A stretch of DNA of 64,000 nt from Maritimibacter fusiformis (GTDB lineage Bacteria > Pseudomonadota > Alphaproteobacteria > Rhodobacterales > Rhodobacteraceae), in the NCBI RefSeq assembly GCF_008086115.1, contig NZ_VSIY01000015.1:372001-436000 (forward strand), written 5' to 3'. Below the pieces are notes generated by a model. That model did not search any database and had not been told where the DNA came from. It saw only the letters and a list, made by a program, of their open reading frames with translations. Below are positions 45,177-53,318 of the stretch, piece after piece (the stretch's first letter is position 1; each line of letters starts with the position of its first letter). A program made the translations under genes and the position numbers.

Positions 45177-46526
45177 ATGAAACAGTTCGGATTTGAAAAT
45201 CTGGTCGCCGAGGTGGCCGCAATTCCGGTCGCGCGCGATATCGGGCGCGTGGTGCGGATCGGGCGCGGCACCATCGAGGTCACGGGCCTGTCGCATGTCG
45301 CGGGCCATGGCGACATGGTGACGATCGGCGGCGATGGGCGGCGCGGCGAGGTTCTGAGCCTTGCGGAAGACCTGGTCTGCGTCCTGCCCGATGGCGATGT
45401 CGAGGGGCTTCGGATCGGGGCGGAGGTGGCCCTGGTCGGGACCAGCCAGATCGCGCCGGACGATGGCTGGATCGGCCGGGTGATCGATCCGATGGGCGAA
45501 CCGCTCGACGGGCGGCCGCTGTTGCGCGGGCGCGATGCGCGGGCGTTGCGCGGCCAGCCGGTGAACCCGACCGAACGGCGGGTGCTGGGCACGCGGCTCG
45601 AAACCGGGCTGGCGGTGTTCAACACCATGTTGCCGATCGTGCGCGGGCAGCGCATCGGGCTGTTCGCCGGGTCGGGTGTGGGCAAGTCGACTTTGCTGGC
45701 GAAACTTGCCCGCGGGGTTCATGCCGATGTCGTCGTCATCGCCCTGATCGGTGAGCGCGGGCGCGAGGTGCGCGAATTCATCGAGCGGGTGCTCGGGACC
45801 GCCGGCATGGCGCGCGCGGTGGTGGTGGCGGCCACGTCGGACCAGTCGCCCTTGGTGCGCCGGCGCTGCGGCTGGACGGCGATGGCGGTGGCCGAACACT
45901 TCCGCGACCAGGGCCGACACGTTTTGTTGCTGGCCGATTCGGTGACGCGGTTCGCCGAGGCCCATCGCGAGATCGCACTTGCCGCCGGCGAGGGGGGCAG
46001 CCTGCGCGGCTTCCCGCCCTCGACCGCGCACCAGATCACCACGTTGTGCGAGCGGGCCGGGCCGGGGGCCGGCTCAGGCGGTGACATAACGGCGGTGTTT
46101 TCGGTCCTGGTGGCCGGTTCGGACATGGAGGAGCCCGTGTCCGACATTCTGCGCGGGGTGCTCGACGGGCATGTCGTGCTTGACCGGAAGATCGCCGAAC
46201 GCGGCCGGTTTCCCGCCATCGACCTGCTGCGGTCGGTGTCGCGGGCGCTGCCGGATGCCGCGAATGCTGCGGAAAACACGCTGATCGGCGAGGCGCGGCG
46301 CCGGCTTGGGGCCTACGACCGCTCGGAGATGATGATCCGCGCCGGGCTTTATGCCGCCGGTTCGGATCCCGCGCTCGATGCGGCGATCGAAAGCTGGCCG
46401 GCGCTCGATGCGTTCCTGGCCCAGGACGAACGCGAGGACAGCGCTGCCAGTTTCCGCCGGCTGGCCGCCTGTCTTGCGTCAGAAAGCGCCCGAAACGAAG
46501 AGGGCGCCGATGACAGCACCGGCTAG
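45177..46526 (+). CDS. fliI: Flagellar export ATPase FliI
   Basis: This 449-residue ATPase energises export. The Walker A motif 'GSGVGKS' is at 165-171; 'VVVIALIGERGREVREFI' and 'GRHVLLLADSVTRFAEAHREIALAAGE' are characteristic of type III export ATPases. It stands alone on the plus strand, separated from fliH and the FliJ candidate. Its stop overlaps the convergent DUF1217 gene in CTAG. Confidence 0.96.
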   Translation: MKQFGFENLVAEVAAIPVARDIGRVVRIGRGTIEVTGLSHVAGHGDMVTIGGDGRRGEVLSLAEDLVCVLPDGDVEGLRIGAEVALVGTSQIAPDDGWIGRVIDPMGEPLDGRPLLRGRDARALRGQPVNPTERRVLGTRLETGLAVFNTMLPIVRGQRIGLFAGSGVGKSTLLAKLARGVHADVVVIALIGERGREVREFIERVLGTAGMARAVVVAATSDQSPLVRRRCGWTAMAVAEHFRDQGRHVLLLADSVTRFAEAHREIALAAGEGGSLRGFPPSTAHQITTLCERAGPGAGSGGDITAVFSVLVAGSDMEEPVSDILRGVLDGHVVLDRKIAERGRFPAIDLLRSVSRALPDAANAAENTLIGEARRRLGAYDRSEMMIRAGLYAAGSDPALDAAIESWPALDAFLAQDEREDSAASFRRLAACLASESARNEEGADDSTG

Positions 46527-47314
46527 ATGGATTGCAGCAGTGTCAGGGCCACCGCGCCGGGGGACATGCTTGCGCCGCCGTCCGCGATCTGGGCGCGCAT
46601 GAGGAACAGCCGGTTCAAGTCTTCGAGCCGGTCGGGGTCGGCAAACTGGCTGACCTCGCCAGAGCCGAACACCGCCGCGGCCCGCTCGCGGAAAACGCCG
46701 AGCTGACGGTCGATGTCGAGTATCGCCAGGCTTGACGGCAGGCCAAGCGCGGTTTCGAACACCTTTCGCAACGGCTCGTTTCCCATGACGGCGAACCAGC
46801 GCCCGTCGGCGGTGTTGTCGGATTCGACGATGGTGCCCAGATCCCGGGGCAGCGACATCGCAAGGCGCATGTCAGGGTTCTGCTCGCCAACCGCGATTTC
46901 AAACTGCCGGCCGCGATAGGATGACAGAATCTCGTCCGCAAAATCGCTGAGCCTGGTGCGCGGTGTGCCAAGGTCGAAGCCGAACGCCTTGGTCATCGCG
47001 AGGTAGCGTTTGTCGACCATTCGATTGGCCAGGCTGTCGGGGGCGATGGACCCGCCCTCGAGCACCTGGCGGATGAAGGCCTTGTTCGGCAGGTCGTCGT
47101 CCAGCCCGAAGGCGCCAAGCGCGACCTTGAGCAGGCGGTAGTCGCCGACAAGATCGGCGGCACTGTCGATGCTGCCGATCTTCTCGGCGAAATAGGCGGT
47201 GTCGCGCGAGATCGCCGGGGTGGCCTCGTGGGCTGCCGCCTGTGCAGCGCGGGTGCGTTGCAGAAATGCCCAACCGGCCATGCCGCCGAAGGGAACGATC
47301 GGTTGGAAACCCAT
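46523..47314 (-). CDS. DUF1217 flagellar protein
   Basis: This 263-residue protein matches DUF1217, found in alphaproteobacterial flagellar clusters; features are 'GSIDSAADLVGDYRLLKVALGAFGLDDDLPNKAFIRQVLEGG' (residues 47-88) and 'MTKAFGFDLGTPR'. No signal peptide or membrane segment is seen. The function is unknown. It is the last gene of the leftward group flgJ-flgN-fliC-flaF-flbT-DUF1217. Confidence 0.82.
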   Translation of the reverse strand: MGFQPIVPFGGMAGWAFLQRTRAAQAAAHEATPAISRDTAYFAEKIGSIDSAADLVGDYRLLKVALGAFGLDDDLPNKAFIRQVLEGGSIAPDSLANRMVDKRYLAMTKAFGFDLGTPRTRLSDFADEILSSYRGRQFEIAVGEQNPDMRLAMSLPRDLGTIVESDNTADGRWFAVMGNEPLRKVFETALGLPSSLAILDIDRQLGVFRERAAAVFGSGEVSQFADPDRLEDLNRLFLMRAQIADGGASMSPGAVALTLLQSI

Positions 47315-47317
47315 GGC

Positions 47318-47728
47318 TCAGGCCCGGGCCGGTGCGGCGGCGAACAGCCGTTCTTCGCGCGGCAGAAGCGCGCGCAGGGCCTTGAGCGCTTGGTAGACCT
47401 GGCCGCCCACCACCGCCTCGGTCGCTTCGGTCAGCCGGGACCGGCTGTCGTGGTCGGTCAGCACCTGGCTGAGTTGTTCGATCCCGCGCAGGAGTTGCAG
47501 GCGGGCCTCGTCCTTGTCGGCGTCGCCGGACAGGACAAGCTGCGCGATGTAGCACACGCGGCGCACCGGCGTCGTCACCTCCTCGGGGTGGATGGCATCG
47601 CGAAGGCGCAGGATGTTGGCGTTGGGCGAGACGATAGAGAGCCGCGAGCGCCTGTCGCCGTTCTCGATCACCGCACCGTTGATCAGGACCCGTTCCTTCG
47701 GGCCGAGTTTCAGAACCAGGCCGGTCAT
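47318..47728 (-). CDS. flbT: Flagellin regulator FlbT
   Basis: This 136-residue protein matches FlbT, which in Caulobacter binds the 5' leader of flagellin mRNA and promotes its decay until the hook is complete. 'LKLGPKERVLINGAVIENGDRRSRL' lies at the N-terminus. The start overlaps the flaF stop in ATGA. The flagellin gene nearby has a leader hairpin (49713-49730) that could be its target. Confidence 0.94.
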   Translation of the reverse strand: MTGLVLKLGPKERVLINGAVIENGDRRSRLSIVSPNANILRLRDAIHPEEVTTPVRRVCYIAQLVLSGDADKDEARLQLLRGIEQLSQVLTDHDSRSRLTEATEAVVGGQVYQALKALRALLPREERLFAAAPARA

Positions 47729-48102
47729 GCGGCCACTCCGCTCGTGCGCAGCCCGCGCATGATGGCGGTGTTGATGTCGACCAGCGCCTCGGCGGTGTCG
47801 TCGCCGCGCAGGACCTTGCGGCTGTGCTGGGTCGTGAACTCGGCGAGGTAGAAGATCTGCGCGCGCAACCCGGGTGGCAGGGCGTTGCCGTCTTCGGCGA
47901 CATCGGCGGCCAGCATGGTCCAGAGCCGGCGATTGGCGTGAAGGGCCTGGGCGAGGTCGGCGAAACCCGGCCGCCCGCGCGCTTCGGCGGTCCGCAGGCG
48001 GTGGGTGACGAGCGCGAAGGCGTCGTATTCGGTGCCGCGCGTCGTGCGGATCGGGGTCTTGTTGGCGGCATAGGCCGTTTTGGCCATGGAAAGAGCGGTC
48101 AC
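47725..48102 (-). CDS. flaF: Flagellin synthesis regulator FlaF
   Basis: This 125-residue protein matches FlaF, needed for flagellin synthesis or secretion in alphaproteobacteria and acting against FlbT. The core 'RGTEYDAFALVTHRLRTAE' and 'LHANRRLWTMLAADVAEDGN' are characteristic. The GTG at 48102 has AGGAT upstream; an ATG five codons later is an alternative. Confidence 0.92.
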   Translation of the reverse strand: MTALSMAKTAYAANKTPIRTTRGTEYDAFALVTHRLRTAEARGRPGFADLAQALHANRRLWTMLAADVAEDGNALPPGLRAQIFYLAEFTTQHSRKVLRGDDTAEALVDINTAIMRGLRTSGVAA

Positions 48103-48146
48103 GGGTTATCCTATCGCTGGAATGTGGGGATGGGTGGGGATGGCGA

Positions 48147-48163
48147 GGCGCCGGAGCGGCGCC
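48147..48163. terminator. Hairpin between fliC and flaF
   Basis: Two GGCGCC copies flank GGAGC to form a 6-bp stem with a 5-base loop; a third GGCGCC lies at 48171-48176, directly after the fliC stop. There is no T tract. It could partly separate the abundant flagellin message from flaF-flbT or protect its 3' end. Confidence 0.45.
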
Positions 48164-48176
48164 CCGCCCGGGCGCC

Positions 48177-49691
48177 CTATCGGAACAGCGACAGGATGTT
48201 CTGCGGCGCTTGGTTGGCGATGGAAAGCGCCTGGGTGCCCAGCTGCTGCTGCACCTGGAGCGCCTGCAAGCGGGCCGAAGCCGCCTCCATGTCCGCATCG
48301 ACCAGCGATCCGATCCCGCTTTTCAGCGAATCGGTGAGCTTGCCGATGAAGTCGTTCTGGGTCTCGATCCTGCCCTGGGCCGAACCGAACGAGGCGGATG
48401 CGTCGATCGCGTTGTCGATGAAGGTCTCGATGTTGTCGAGCGCGGCGGTCGCACCGGCCGAGGTCGTGACGTCGATGCTGGAAAGCCCGAACAGGCCGCC
48501 CGACGCCTCGCCATCGGCGTTGCCGGACAGCGAGAATGCCGCCGAGCTGCCGTTGTTGTCGACCTTGAGAGACCAGGCGCCGGTCGTGCTGTCCTGTACC
48601 ACCCGCGTGGTGAGGTCCGCATTGCCAGCCGAATCGACGGCGATCTTCAACCCCTTGGCCACGTCCTCCATGGATTCGCCGGCCCCGGCGATATAGTCGT
48701 AGGAGGCCGAGCCGATTGTGACCTTGTAGCTGTCGCCTTCGTTGACCGCGGCCGATGTCGAGAACGCGATGCTCTCGGCGCGTTCGGCGATATCGCCCGA
48801 TGTCAGCGAGAGCGAGCCGGTGCCATTCAGCGTGGTGATCAGCACGTCGCCGTCGCCTGCCGTGGTTTCGGCCGTCGCGATGGCGACCTCCTCGAAGGCA
48901 CGGGTCGTGCTGATGGTCAGGTCGCCGCCGGAGCTCGAGGCGGAAATCCCCTCGAGGCCGAGACCGTTGATCGCGCCTTCGAAATAGGCGGCAACATCGC
49001 TGACGCTGTCGCCGGTCTGGAACGTATAGGCAAGCTCCACGCCCGCGACGGTCAGGTTGGCGACATCATTGTTGGCCCAGGTGTTGCCCACGCTCACGAT
49101 CGCGGTGTTGGCGGTATTGGCGACGGCGGCGGCGGATGCGGTGCCGTTCGCGGCCAGCGATGCGCCGGTGCCGAAGGTGCCTTGGCCGGTGGTCATGTCC
49201 TGGCGCGCGACGGTGATGTTCGAGGCGGTGACGCTGCCGTCCGAGGCGCGGTCAAGCGAGGAGAGGATGTTCACGTCATCACTGCCCTGCACCATGTTCA
49301 GCCCGTTGAACTGGGCTGCGCCCACGACCGAGGCGATCTGGTTGCGCAAGGCGGCGATGTCGGTCTGGATCTTTTCGCGGTCGACGTTTTCTTCCTGCGC
49401 GGCGACGATCTTGCCCTTCATCTGGGTAAGAAGGTCGGTGACGGTTTCGGTTGCCTGGCGGGCCACCGCGACTGTCGATTCGCCCAGCGACAAGCTGTCG
49501 GAGATCGCGGTGAAGCCGTTCACGTCGGCCTCCATCACCTTGGAAATCGCCCAGACGGCGGAATTGTCCTTGGCGCTGGCCACGGCCTTGCCGGTCGAGA
49601 TTTCGCTTTGCGTCTTGGCGAGGTTCGAGTTGATCGACTTGAGCGTCTGGAGCGCGACCATCGCGCTGGAATTGGTGAGAATACTGGACAT
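48177..49691 (-). CDS. fliC: Flagellin
   Basis: This 504-residue filament protein has the conserved N-terminal coil ('MVALQTLKSINSNLAKTQSE', 'ISTGKAVASAKDNSAVWAIS') and C-terminal coil ('ARLQALQVQQQLGTQALSIA'). Between them, residues 207-265 and 317-380 look like two copies of a flagellin-hook-IN-type beta module, which makes it longer than many roseobacterial flagellins. AAGGA lies before the ATG. The 5' leader has a hairpin at 49713-49730. It is followed by flaF and flbT. Confidence 0.96.
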   Translation of the reverse strand: MSSILTNSSAMVALQTLKSINSNLAKTQSEISTGKAVASAKDNSAVWAISKVMEADVNGFTAISDSLSLGESTVAVARQATETVTDLLTQMKGKIVAAQEENVDREKIQTDIAALRNQIASVVGAAQFNGLNMVQGSDDVNILSSLDRASDGSVTASNITVARQDMTTGQGTFGTGASLAANGTASAAAVANTANTAIVSVGNTWANNDVANLTVAGVELAYTFQTGDSVSDVAAYFEGAINGLGLEGISASSSGGDLTISTTRAFEEVAIATAETTAGDGDVLITTLNGTGSLSLTSGDIAERAESIAFSTSAAVNEGDSYKVTIGSASYDYIAGAGESMEDVAKGLKIAVDSAGNADLTTRVVQDSTTGAWSLKVDNNGSSAAFSLSGNADGEASGGLFGLSSIDVTTSAGATAALDNIETFIDNAIDASASFGSAQGRIETQNDFIGKLTDSLKSGIGSLVDADMEAASARLQALQVQQQLGTQALSIANQAPQNILSLFR

Positions 49692-49712
49692 GTTTCAGTT
49701 CCTTCAGTCGTA

Positions 49713-49730
49713 AGGCGCCATTTTGCGCCT
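49713..49730 (-). promoter_or_regulatory. Hairpin in the flagellin mRNA leader
   Basis: AGGCGC and GCGCCT form a 6-bp stem with a 6-base loop, ending 21 bases before the fliC start. In Caulobacter FlbT acts through leader structure of the flagellin message, and flbT is present here, so this is a candidate site. I see no clear sigma-54 or sigma-28 promoter in the 215 bases upstream of fliC. Confidence 0.4.
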
Positions 49731-49906
49731 GGTGAGCGGTCCGCCCGGTTCGGGGCTGGTTCAGGGCCGTTCTGACCTCTGCGGATCGGTCGCCGTCCGC
49801 GCCACCCCCTCAGGATGCGACTGCACCCTGCGCGACCAGTGCTGAAGGAAGGGTGAATTCGAACGGGTCGGATATCGCGGATTTTAGGCGAATTCGATGC
49901 GGTCGC

Positions 49907-50260
49907 TCAGGCGCGCCGGATCAGGCCGGACGGCTGCCGGGTGAGATCGCGTGGCGCGCCATCGCGCCCGTAGGTGCGCAGGGCCGCCCCAGGGCGCTCC
50001 AGTGCCGCCAGCCGCTCCTGCGCCGCGCGAAATCCGCGCGCCGCCGCGTTCAGCAGGCTCTGGTTGCGCCGCGCGGACGCGCGAATCCGGTCGAGCGCGG
50101 CGGCATCTTCGGGCTGCGCGCGAAGGCCGGCGAAACCCGCGTCCTTTTCGCGGGTCAGCCGCATGAGCCCGTCGAAATCGCCAGCAAGGATCAGCGTCCG
50201 CTCCCGCTCCAGCAGGTCTTCCAGCGCATCACGATTCGTGCCCGTGTCAGTCCGCCCCAT
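49907..50260 (-). CDS. FlgN-like flagellar chaperone
   Basis: This 117-residue, mostly helical protein ('LEDLLERERTLILAGDFDGLMRL', residues 12-34 in part) has the length and helical pattern of FlgN, the chaperone of FlgK and FlgL. The C-terminal end is basic. It overlaps flgJ by 14 bases and lies just upstream of fliC. The identification rests on context and general pattern, not on a firm motif. Confidence 0.6.
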   Translation of the reverse strand: MGRTDTGTNRDALEDLLERERTLILAGDFDGLMRLTREKDAGFAGLRAQPEDAAALDRIRASARRNQSLLNAAARGFRAAQERLAALERPGAALRTYGRDGAPRDLTRQPSGLIRRA

Positions 50261-50531
50261 GCGAACGTTCCTTCATCGCCTCGAAGAGTGATTCGGCCAG
50301 GCCGATTCCCCCCGCGGCGACCATGCCACGGGCCTGTTCCAGTCGCAGAAACGATGCAAACTGCTCCTCACCCGGGCCGCCGCCGAAGGCTTTTGGCGCG
50401 GCGCCGAGTTGCGCGGATGCGAACATTTCGGCCAGAAAAGTCGCCTCGAGCTCGCGGGCGGCGGCCATCAGGGGATCGGGTCCGGTCGCTGGGGCCTGCG
50501 GGGTGGCCAGCGTGAGGGAGACAGGGGTCAT
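50247..50531 (-). CDS. flgJ: Rod-binding protein FlgJ (N-terminal domain only)
   Basis: This 94-residue protein is the rod-capping domain of FlgJ without the muramidase domain, common in alphaproteobacteria. 'ARELEATFLAEMFASAQLG' and 'EEQFASFLRLEQARGMVAAGGIGLAESLFEAM' (residues 55-86) match the family. Peptidoglycan cleavage would be done by another enzyme, probably the SLT protein at 35339-36136. Confidence 0.87.
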   Translation of the reverse strand: MTPVSLTLATPQAPATGPDPLMAAARELEATFLAEMFASAQLGAAPKAFGGGPGEEQFASFLRLEQARGMVAAGGIGLAESLFEAMKERSHGAD

Positions 50532-50579
50532 TCGATTCGGTCCAATTCGATGCGCTTTCGGCCATCTTGGCGCGCGCCG

Positions 50580-50595
50580 GTAAAGATTCGGTAAT
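50580..50595. promoter_or_regulatory. Weak CtrA-like box between flgJ and fliK
   Basis: TAAA-GATTCGG-TAAT lies in the divergent gap and shares the 10-mer AAGATTCGGT with the box between fliF and fliL. It matches TTAA-N7-TTAA with three mismatches, so it is a weaker candidate than the other three. Confidence 0.3.
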
Positions 50596-50644
50596 TGTTC
50601 TGCGCCAAAGTGCGGAAATCGGCGTCAGAAAACCCGGGATGATC

Positions 50645-52564
50645 ATGCAATTTCCAGTATCCGCACCCAGCCCTTGCGCGGCCCCAGTCCTTGCCGGCGT
50701 GGCTGCCGGCGTGGCGCAGCCTGATCCGGGGCAGGGGTTGGGCGGTGTTTTCGTTCTCGCGATGGCGGACCTGGTGGCGCCCCCAACCGCGGGCAGTTTG
50801 TCGGTTGGGCTCGAACCGTCGACGGGCAAACAGGCTGGCAAAGCGACGATGCCGGATGGGTCGGCGGGCTTTCGCGCTGTCGGGTCTTTTGTCAACGCAG
50901 TCTGGCCGGTGACATCGCCGGCCGGGCCACGGACGGGCGAGGTCCTGCAAGGCGCATCCGCAAGCGCAATCAACGCTCGTGACGCGATCCCGGCGCGGGG
51001 GGCGAAAACGCCGGACGAACCGCCCAGCTCGGTCGACCATCCGGCAGACCCGGCTGCGCAGGATGAATCGGCGGCGTTTCTACCGGCGCCTGACCTGGCG
51101 CAACGGGAGAGCGAGGCGGCGGCTGAGCCGATACCACCCACATTGGTTGCGGCGGCACCGGATCGCGCCGAGATACCCGCACCGCGCGCCCACGAGAAGG
51201 GCAGCGGTGCGGGGGGCCAATTCGTGAATGCGTCACGCGGCTCTGTCGCGACCGAATCCGCGGCGCCAGGCATTTCGGCGGCACCGCCCACGGATGTATT
51301 CGCCCCGGTTCGCACGGTGGCAGGTCATCACGCAGCGGACGCGGCACGAGCGATCGCACACGGCGCGCGACTGGAGTCTGGTCAGTCCCAGACCGCGCGG
51401 ACGCCCGACCTCTCGACGCCTGCTCACCCCGGACCGGGGCTGCCGGGTGGCGCGGGAAAGACCGAGACACGGGAAACCGGCCCGGGCGGCGTTATGACGC
51501 GCAAAGCAGATGGCGGCCGGGAGGGAGAGCCGGGTGTGCCGGGCCGCCCGGTGTCGACCGCGCGCACAGTGGAGATCCCGTTTTCGGCCAGCCCGTCGCG
51601 GCTTGCCACCGCTCCCGATGGTTCGGCTTTGCAAACGCCTCAGGCCGTCGTCGGCGGGCCTGCGAAACCGACTGTTTCGTCGCCGGCGACCACACAGCCC
51701 GGCGAGTATCCGCAACCGCCCGTCGCAGCAGGGGAAACCGCACCGCGCGCTGACGCGCCACCCGGCGAAAAGCCCCTGCAACGGGTGCCACCGGTCGCAT
51801 CCGCAGCACCTCGTGAGGGCACGCAGACCAGCGTGCCTGCCCCCCATCCTGCGGCAGGGTCCGCATCGCCGGGGACACCGAACGTCACGCCGTTGCCGGG
51901 CGCCCCGGCATCCCGCGAGGTCAACGCCCCTGCCCAGACGCCCGAAGCTCAGGTTGGGCGCACGGCGTCATCGCCCACCGCCGCGGGGCAGATCCCGAAA
52001 CAGGCCAGTTCCGCAACGCCGGCGGAGGCCGGTTCGCAACCGTCACCCGCCCTCGAACCGGACCTTGCAGAGGGCATCTCGCCGCCCGGCGCCGAGGTCT
52101 CGCCGCGCGCGGCGGGCGGGCGTGGTGACTTCGTGTCGCCCGCCAATGCCCCTGATCTGGCTCGCGGCGTTGCGGTTCAGATTGCCCAAACCGTGACTCA
52201 GGGAGGCTCGCGTTCATTGGACGTGACGCTTCAGCCCGAAGAGCTGGGCCGATTGCGGATTTCGATGAGCTCGGAACACGGCGCTCTCGCCGTGACGTTG
52301 CAGGCCGACCGGCCCGAGACGCTCGACCTGATCCGGCGGCATATCGACTTGTTCGCCGAGGAGTTGCGGCGGCTGGGGCATGGTTCGGTCGGGTTCAGTT
52401 TCCAGCATGGATCGCCGGGGGGCGGTGGCGCACAGCCCGGCGCCGCGATGACCCCGCCCGGCGGCGAGCCGCCAACGCTGCCCGCCGATATCGCCGCTGA
52501 AGCCGCCATGACACCCGCGCCGGTCCCGCTTGGCCCGCGCGCCGGGATCGACATCAGGATTTGA
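50645..52564 (+). CDS. fliK: Flagellar hook-length control protein FliK
   Basis: This protein of about 639 residues has a long Pro/Ala/Thr-rich ruler region (to about 510) and a C-terminal Flg_hook domain: 'SRSLDVTLQPEELGRLRISM' and 'LQADRPETLDLIRRHIDLFAEELRRLG'-type sequence (residues 515-580). The domain signals FlhB to switch. Two ATGs at 50639 and 50645 are possible; GGGA fits the second. It is divergent from flgJ and is followed by flgD after 14 bases. Confidence 0.92.
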   Translation: MQFPVSAPSPCAAPVLAGVAAGVAQPDPGQGLGGVFVLAMADLVAPPTAGSLSVGLEPSTGKQAGKATMPDGSAGFRAVGSFVNAVWPVTSPAGPRTGEVLQGASASAINARDAIPARGAKTPDEPPSSVDHPADPAAQDESAAFLPAPDLAQRESEAAAEPIPPTLVAAAPDRAEIPAPRAHEKGSGAGGQFVNASRGSVATESAAPGISAAPPTDVFAPVRTVAGHHAADAARAIAHGARLESGQSQTARTPDLSTPAHPGPGLPGGAGKTETRETGPGGVMTRKADGGREGEPGVPGRPVSTARTVEIPFSASPSRLATAPDGSALQTPQAVVGGPAKPTVSSPATTQPGEYPQPPVAAGETAPRADAPPGEKPLQRVPPVASAAPREGTQTSVPAPHPAAGSASPGTPNVTPLPGAPASREVNAPAQTPEAQVGRTASSPTAAGQIPKQASSATPAEAGSQPSPALEPDLAEGISPPGAEVSPRAAGGRGDFVSPANAPDLARGVAVQIAQTVTQGGSRSLDVTLQPEELGRLRISMSSEHGALAVTLQADRPETLDLIRRHIDLFAEELRRLGHGSVGFSFQHGSPGGGGAQPGAAMTPPGGEPPTLPADIAAEAAMTPAPVPLGPRAGIDIRI

Positions 52565-52578
52565 CCAAGGAGACCGCG

Positions 52579-53256
52579 ATGGAAATCGCCACTGCCAACA
52601 CCCCACAGATCACCCCCGCCAGCGCGGCGACGCCGGCCCCGTCCGCGGGGCAGATGATCTCGTCGGATTTCGAGACGTTCCTGAAAATGCTGACCGTCCA
52701 GATGCAGAACCAGGACCCGATGAACCCGATCGAGAGCACCGATTACGCGGTTCAGCTTGCCACCTTTTCCGGGGTCGAGCAGCAGGTCAAGACCAACGAC
52801 CTGCTGTCGGCGCTGGGCAAGCAGCTTGGCGCGATGGGAATGACCGACCTGGCCGGCTGGGTCGGGATGGAGGCGCGCGCCGCCGCGCCGGTCTGGTTCG
52901 ACAACCGGCCGATTTCGCTGCACCCCGAACCGGCCAGCGGGGCGCAAAGAACCGTGCTGGTGGTGCGCGACAGTGCCGGGGCCGAGCGAGATCGGATCGA
53001 GCTTCCGGTGTCGGATCAGCCGGTCGAATGGGCCGGGGTGGATGCCTTTGGCCAGCCGTTTTCCCCGGGTCTCTACAGCTTTTCGCTGCTCAGCCTGTCG
53101 CAGGGCGAGGTGATCGGCGAAGACCCGGTGGCGGCCTATTCCGAGATCGTCGAAGCCCGGGTGGAGGAGGGCGAGACCATTTTGGTCCTGAATGGCGGGG
53201 CCGAGGTCAGGGCTGGCGATGTCGGCTCGCTGCGCGCGCCGAGAGAGGCGGAATAG
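52579..53256 (+). CDS. flgD: Hook cap protein FlgD
   Basis: This 225-residue protein scaffolds hook assembly. 'FETFLKMLTVQMQNQDPMNP' followed by 'DYAVQLATFSGVEQQVKTN' is diagnostic. AAGGAG lies 6 bases before the ATG at 52579. It is the right end of the flagellar block. Confidence 0.95.
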   Translation: MEIATANTPQITPASAATPAPSAGQMISSDFETFLKMLTVQMQNQDPMNPIESTDYAVQLATFSGVEQQVKTNDLLSALGKQLGAMGMTDLAGWVGMEARAAAPVWFDNRPISLHPEPASGAQRTVLVVRDSAGAERDRIELPVSDQPVEWAGVDAFGQPFSPGLYSFSLLSLSQGEVIGEDPVAAYSEIVEARVEEGETILVLNGGAEVRAGDVGSLRAPREAE

Positions 53257-53318
53257 GCCGGCCCGGGCTTGCCACAGCGCAGGCACGGCCCTAGCGTGCG
53301 CGCCTTCGAAGGGCGCGC

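Noticed and set aside
49735..49906. Sigma-54 promoter for flagellin
   Set aside because: GG and GC dinucleotides occur with 11-base rather than the required 10-base spacing, and the flanking consensus is absent.
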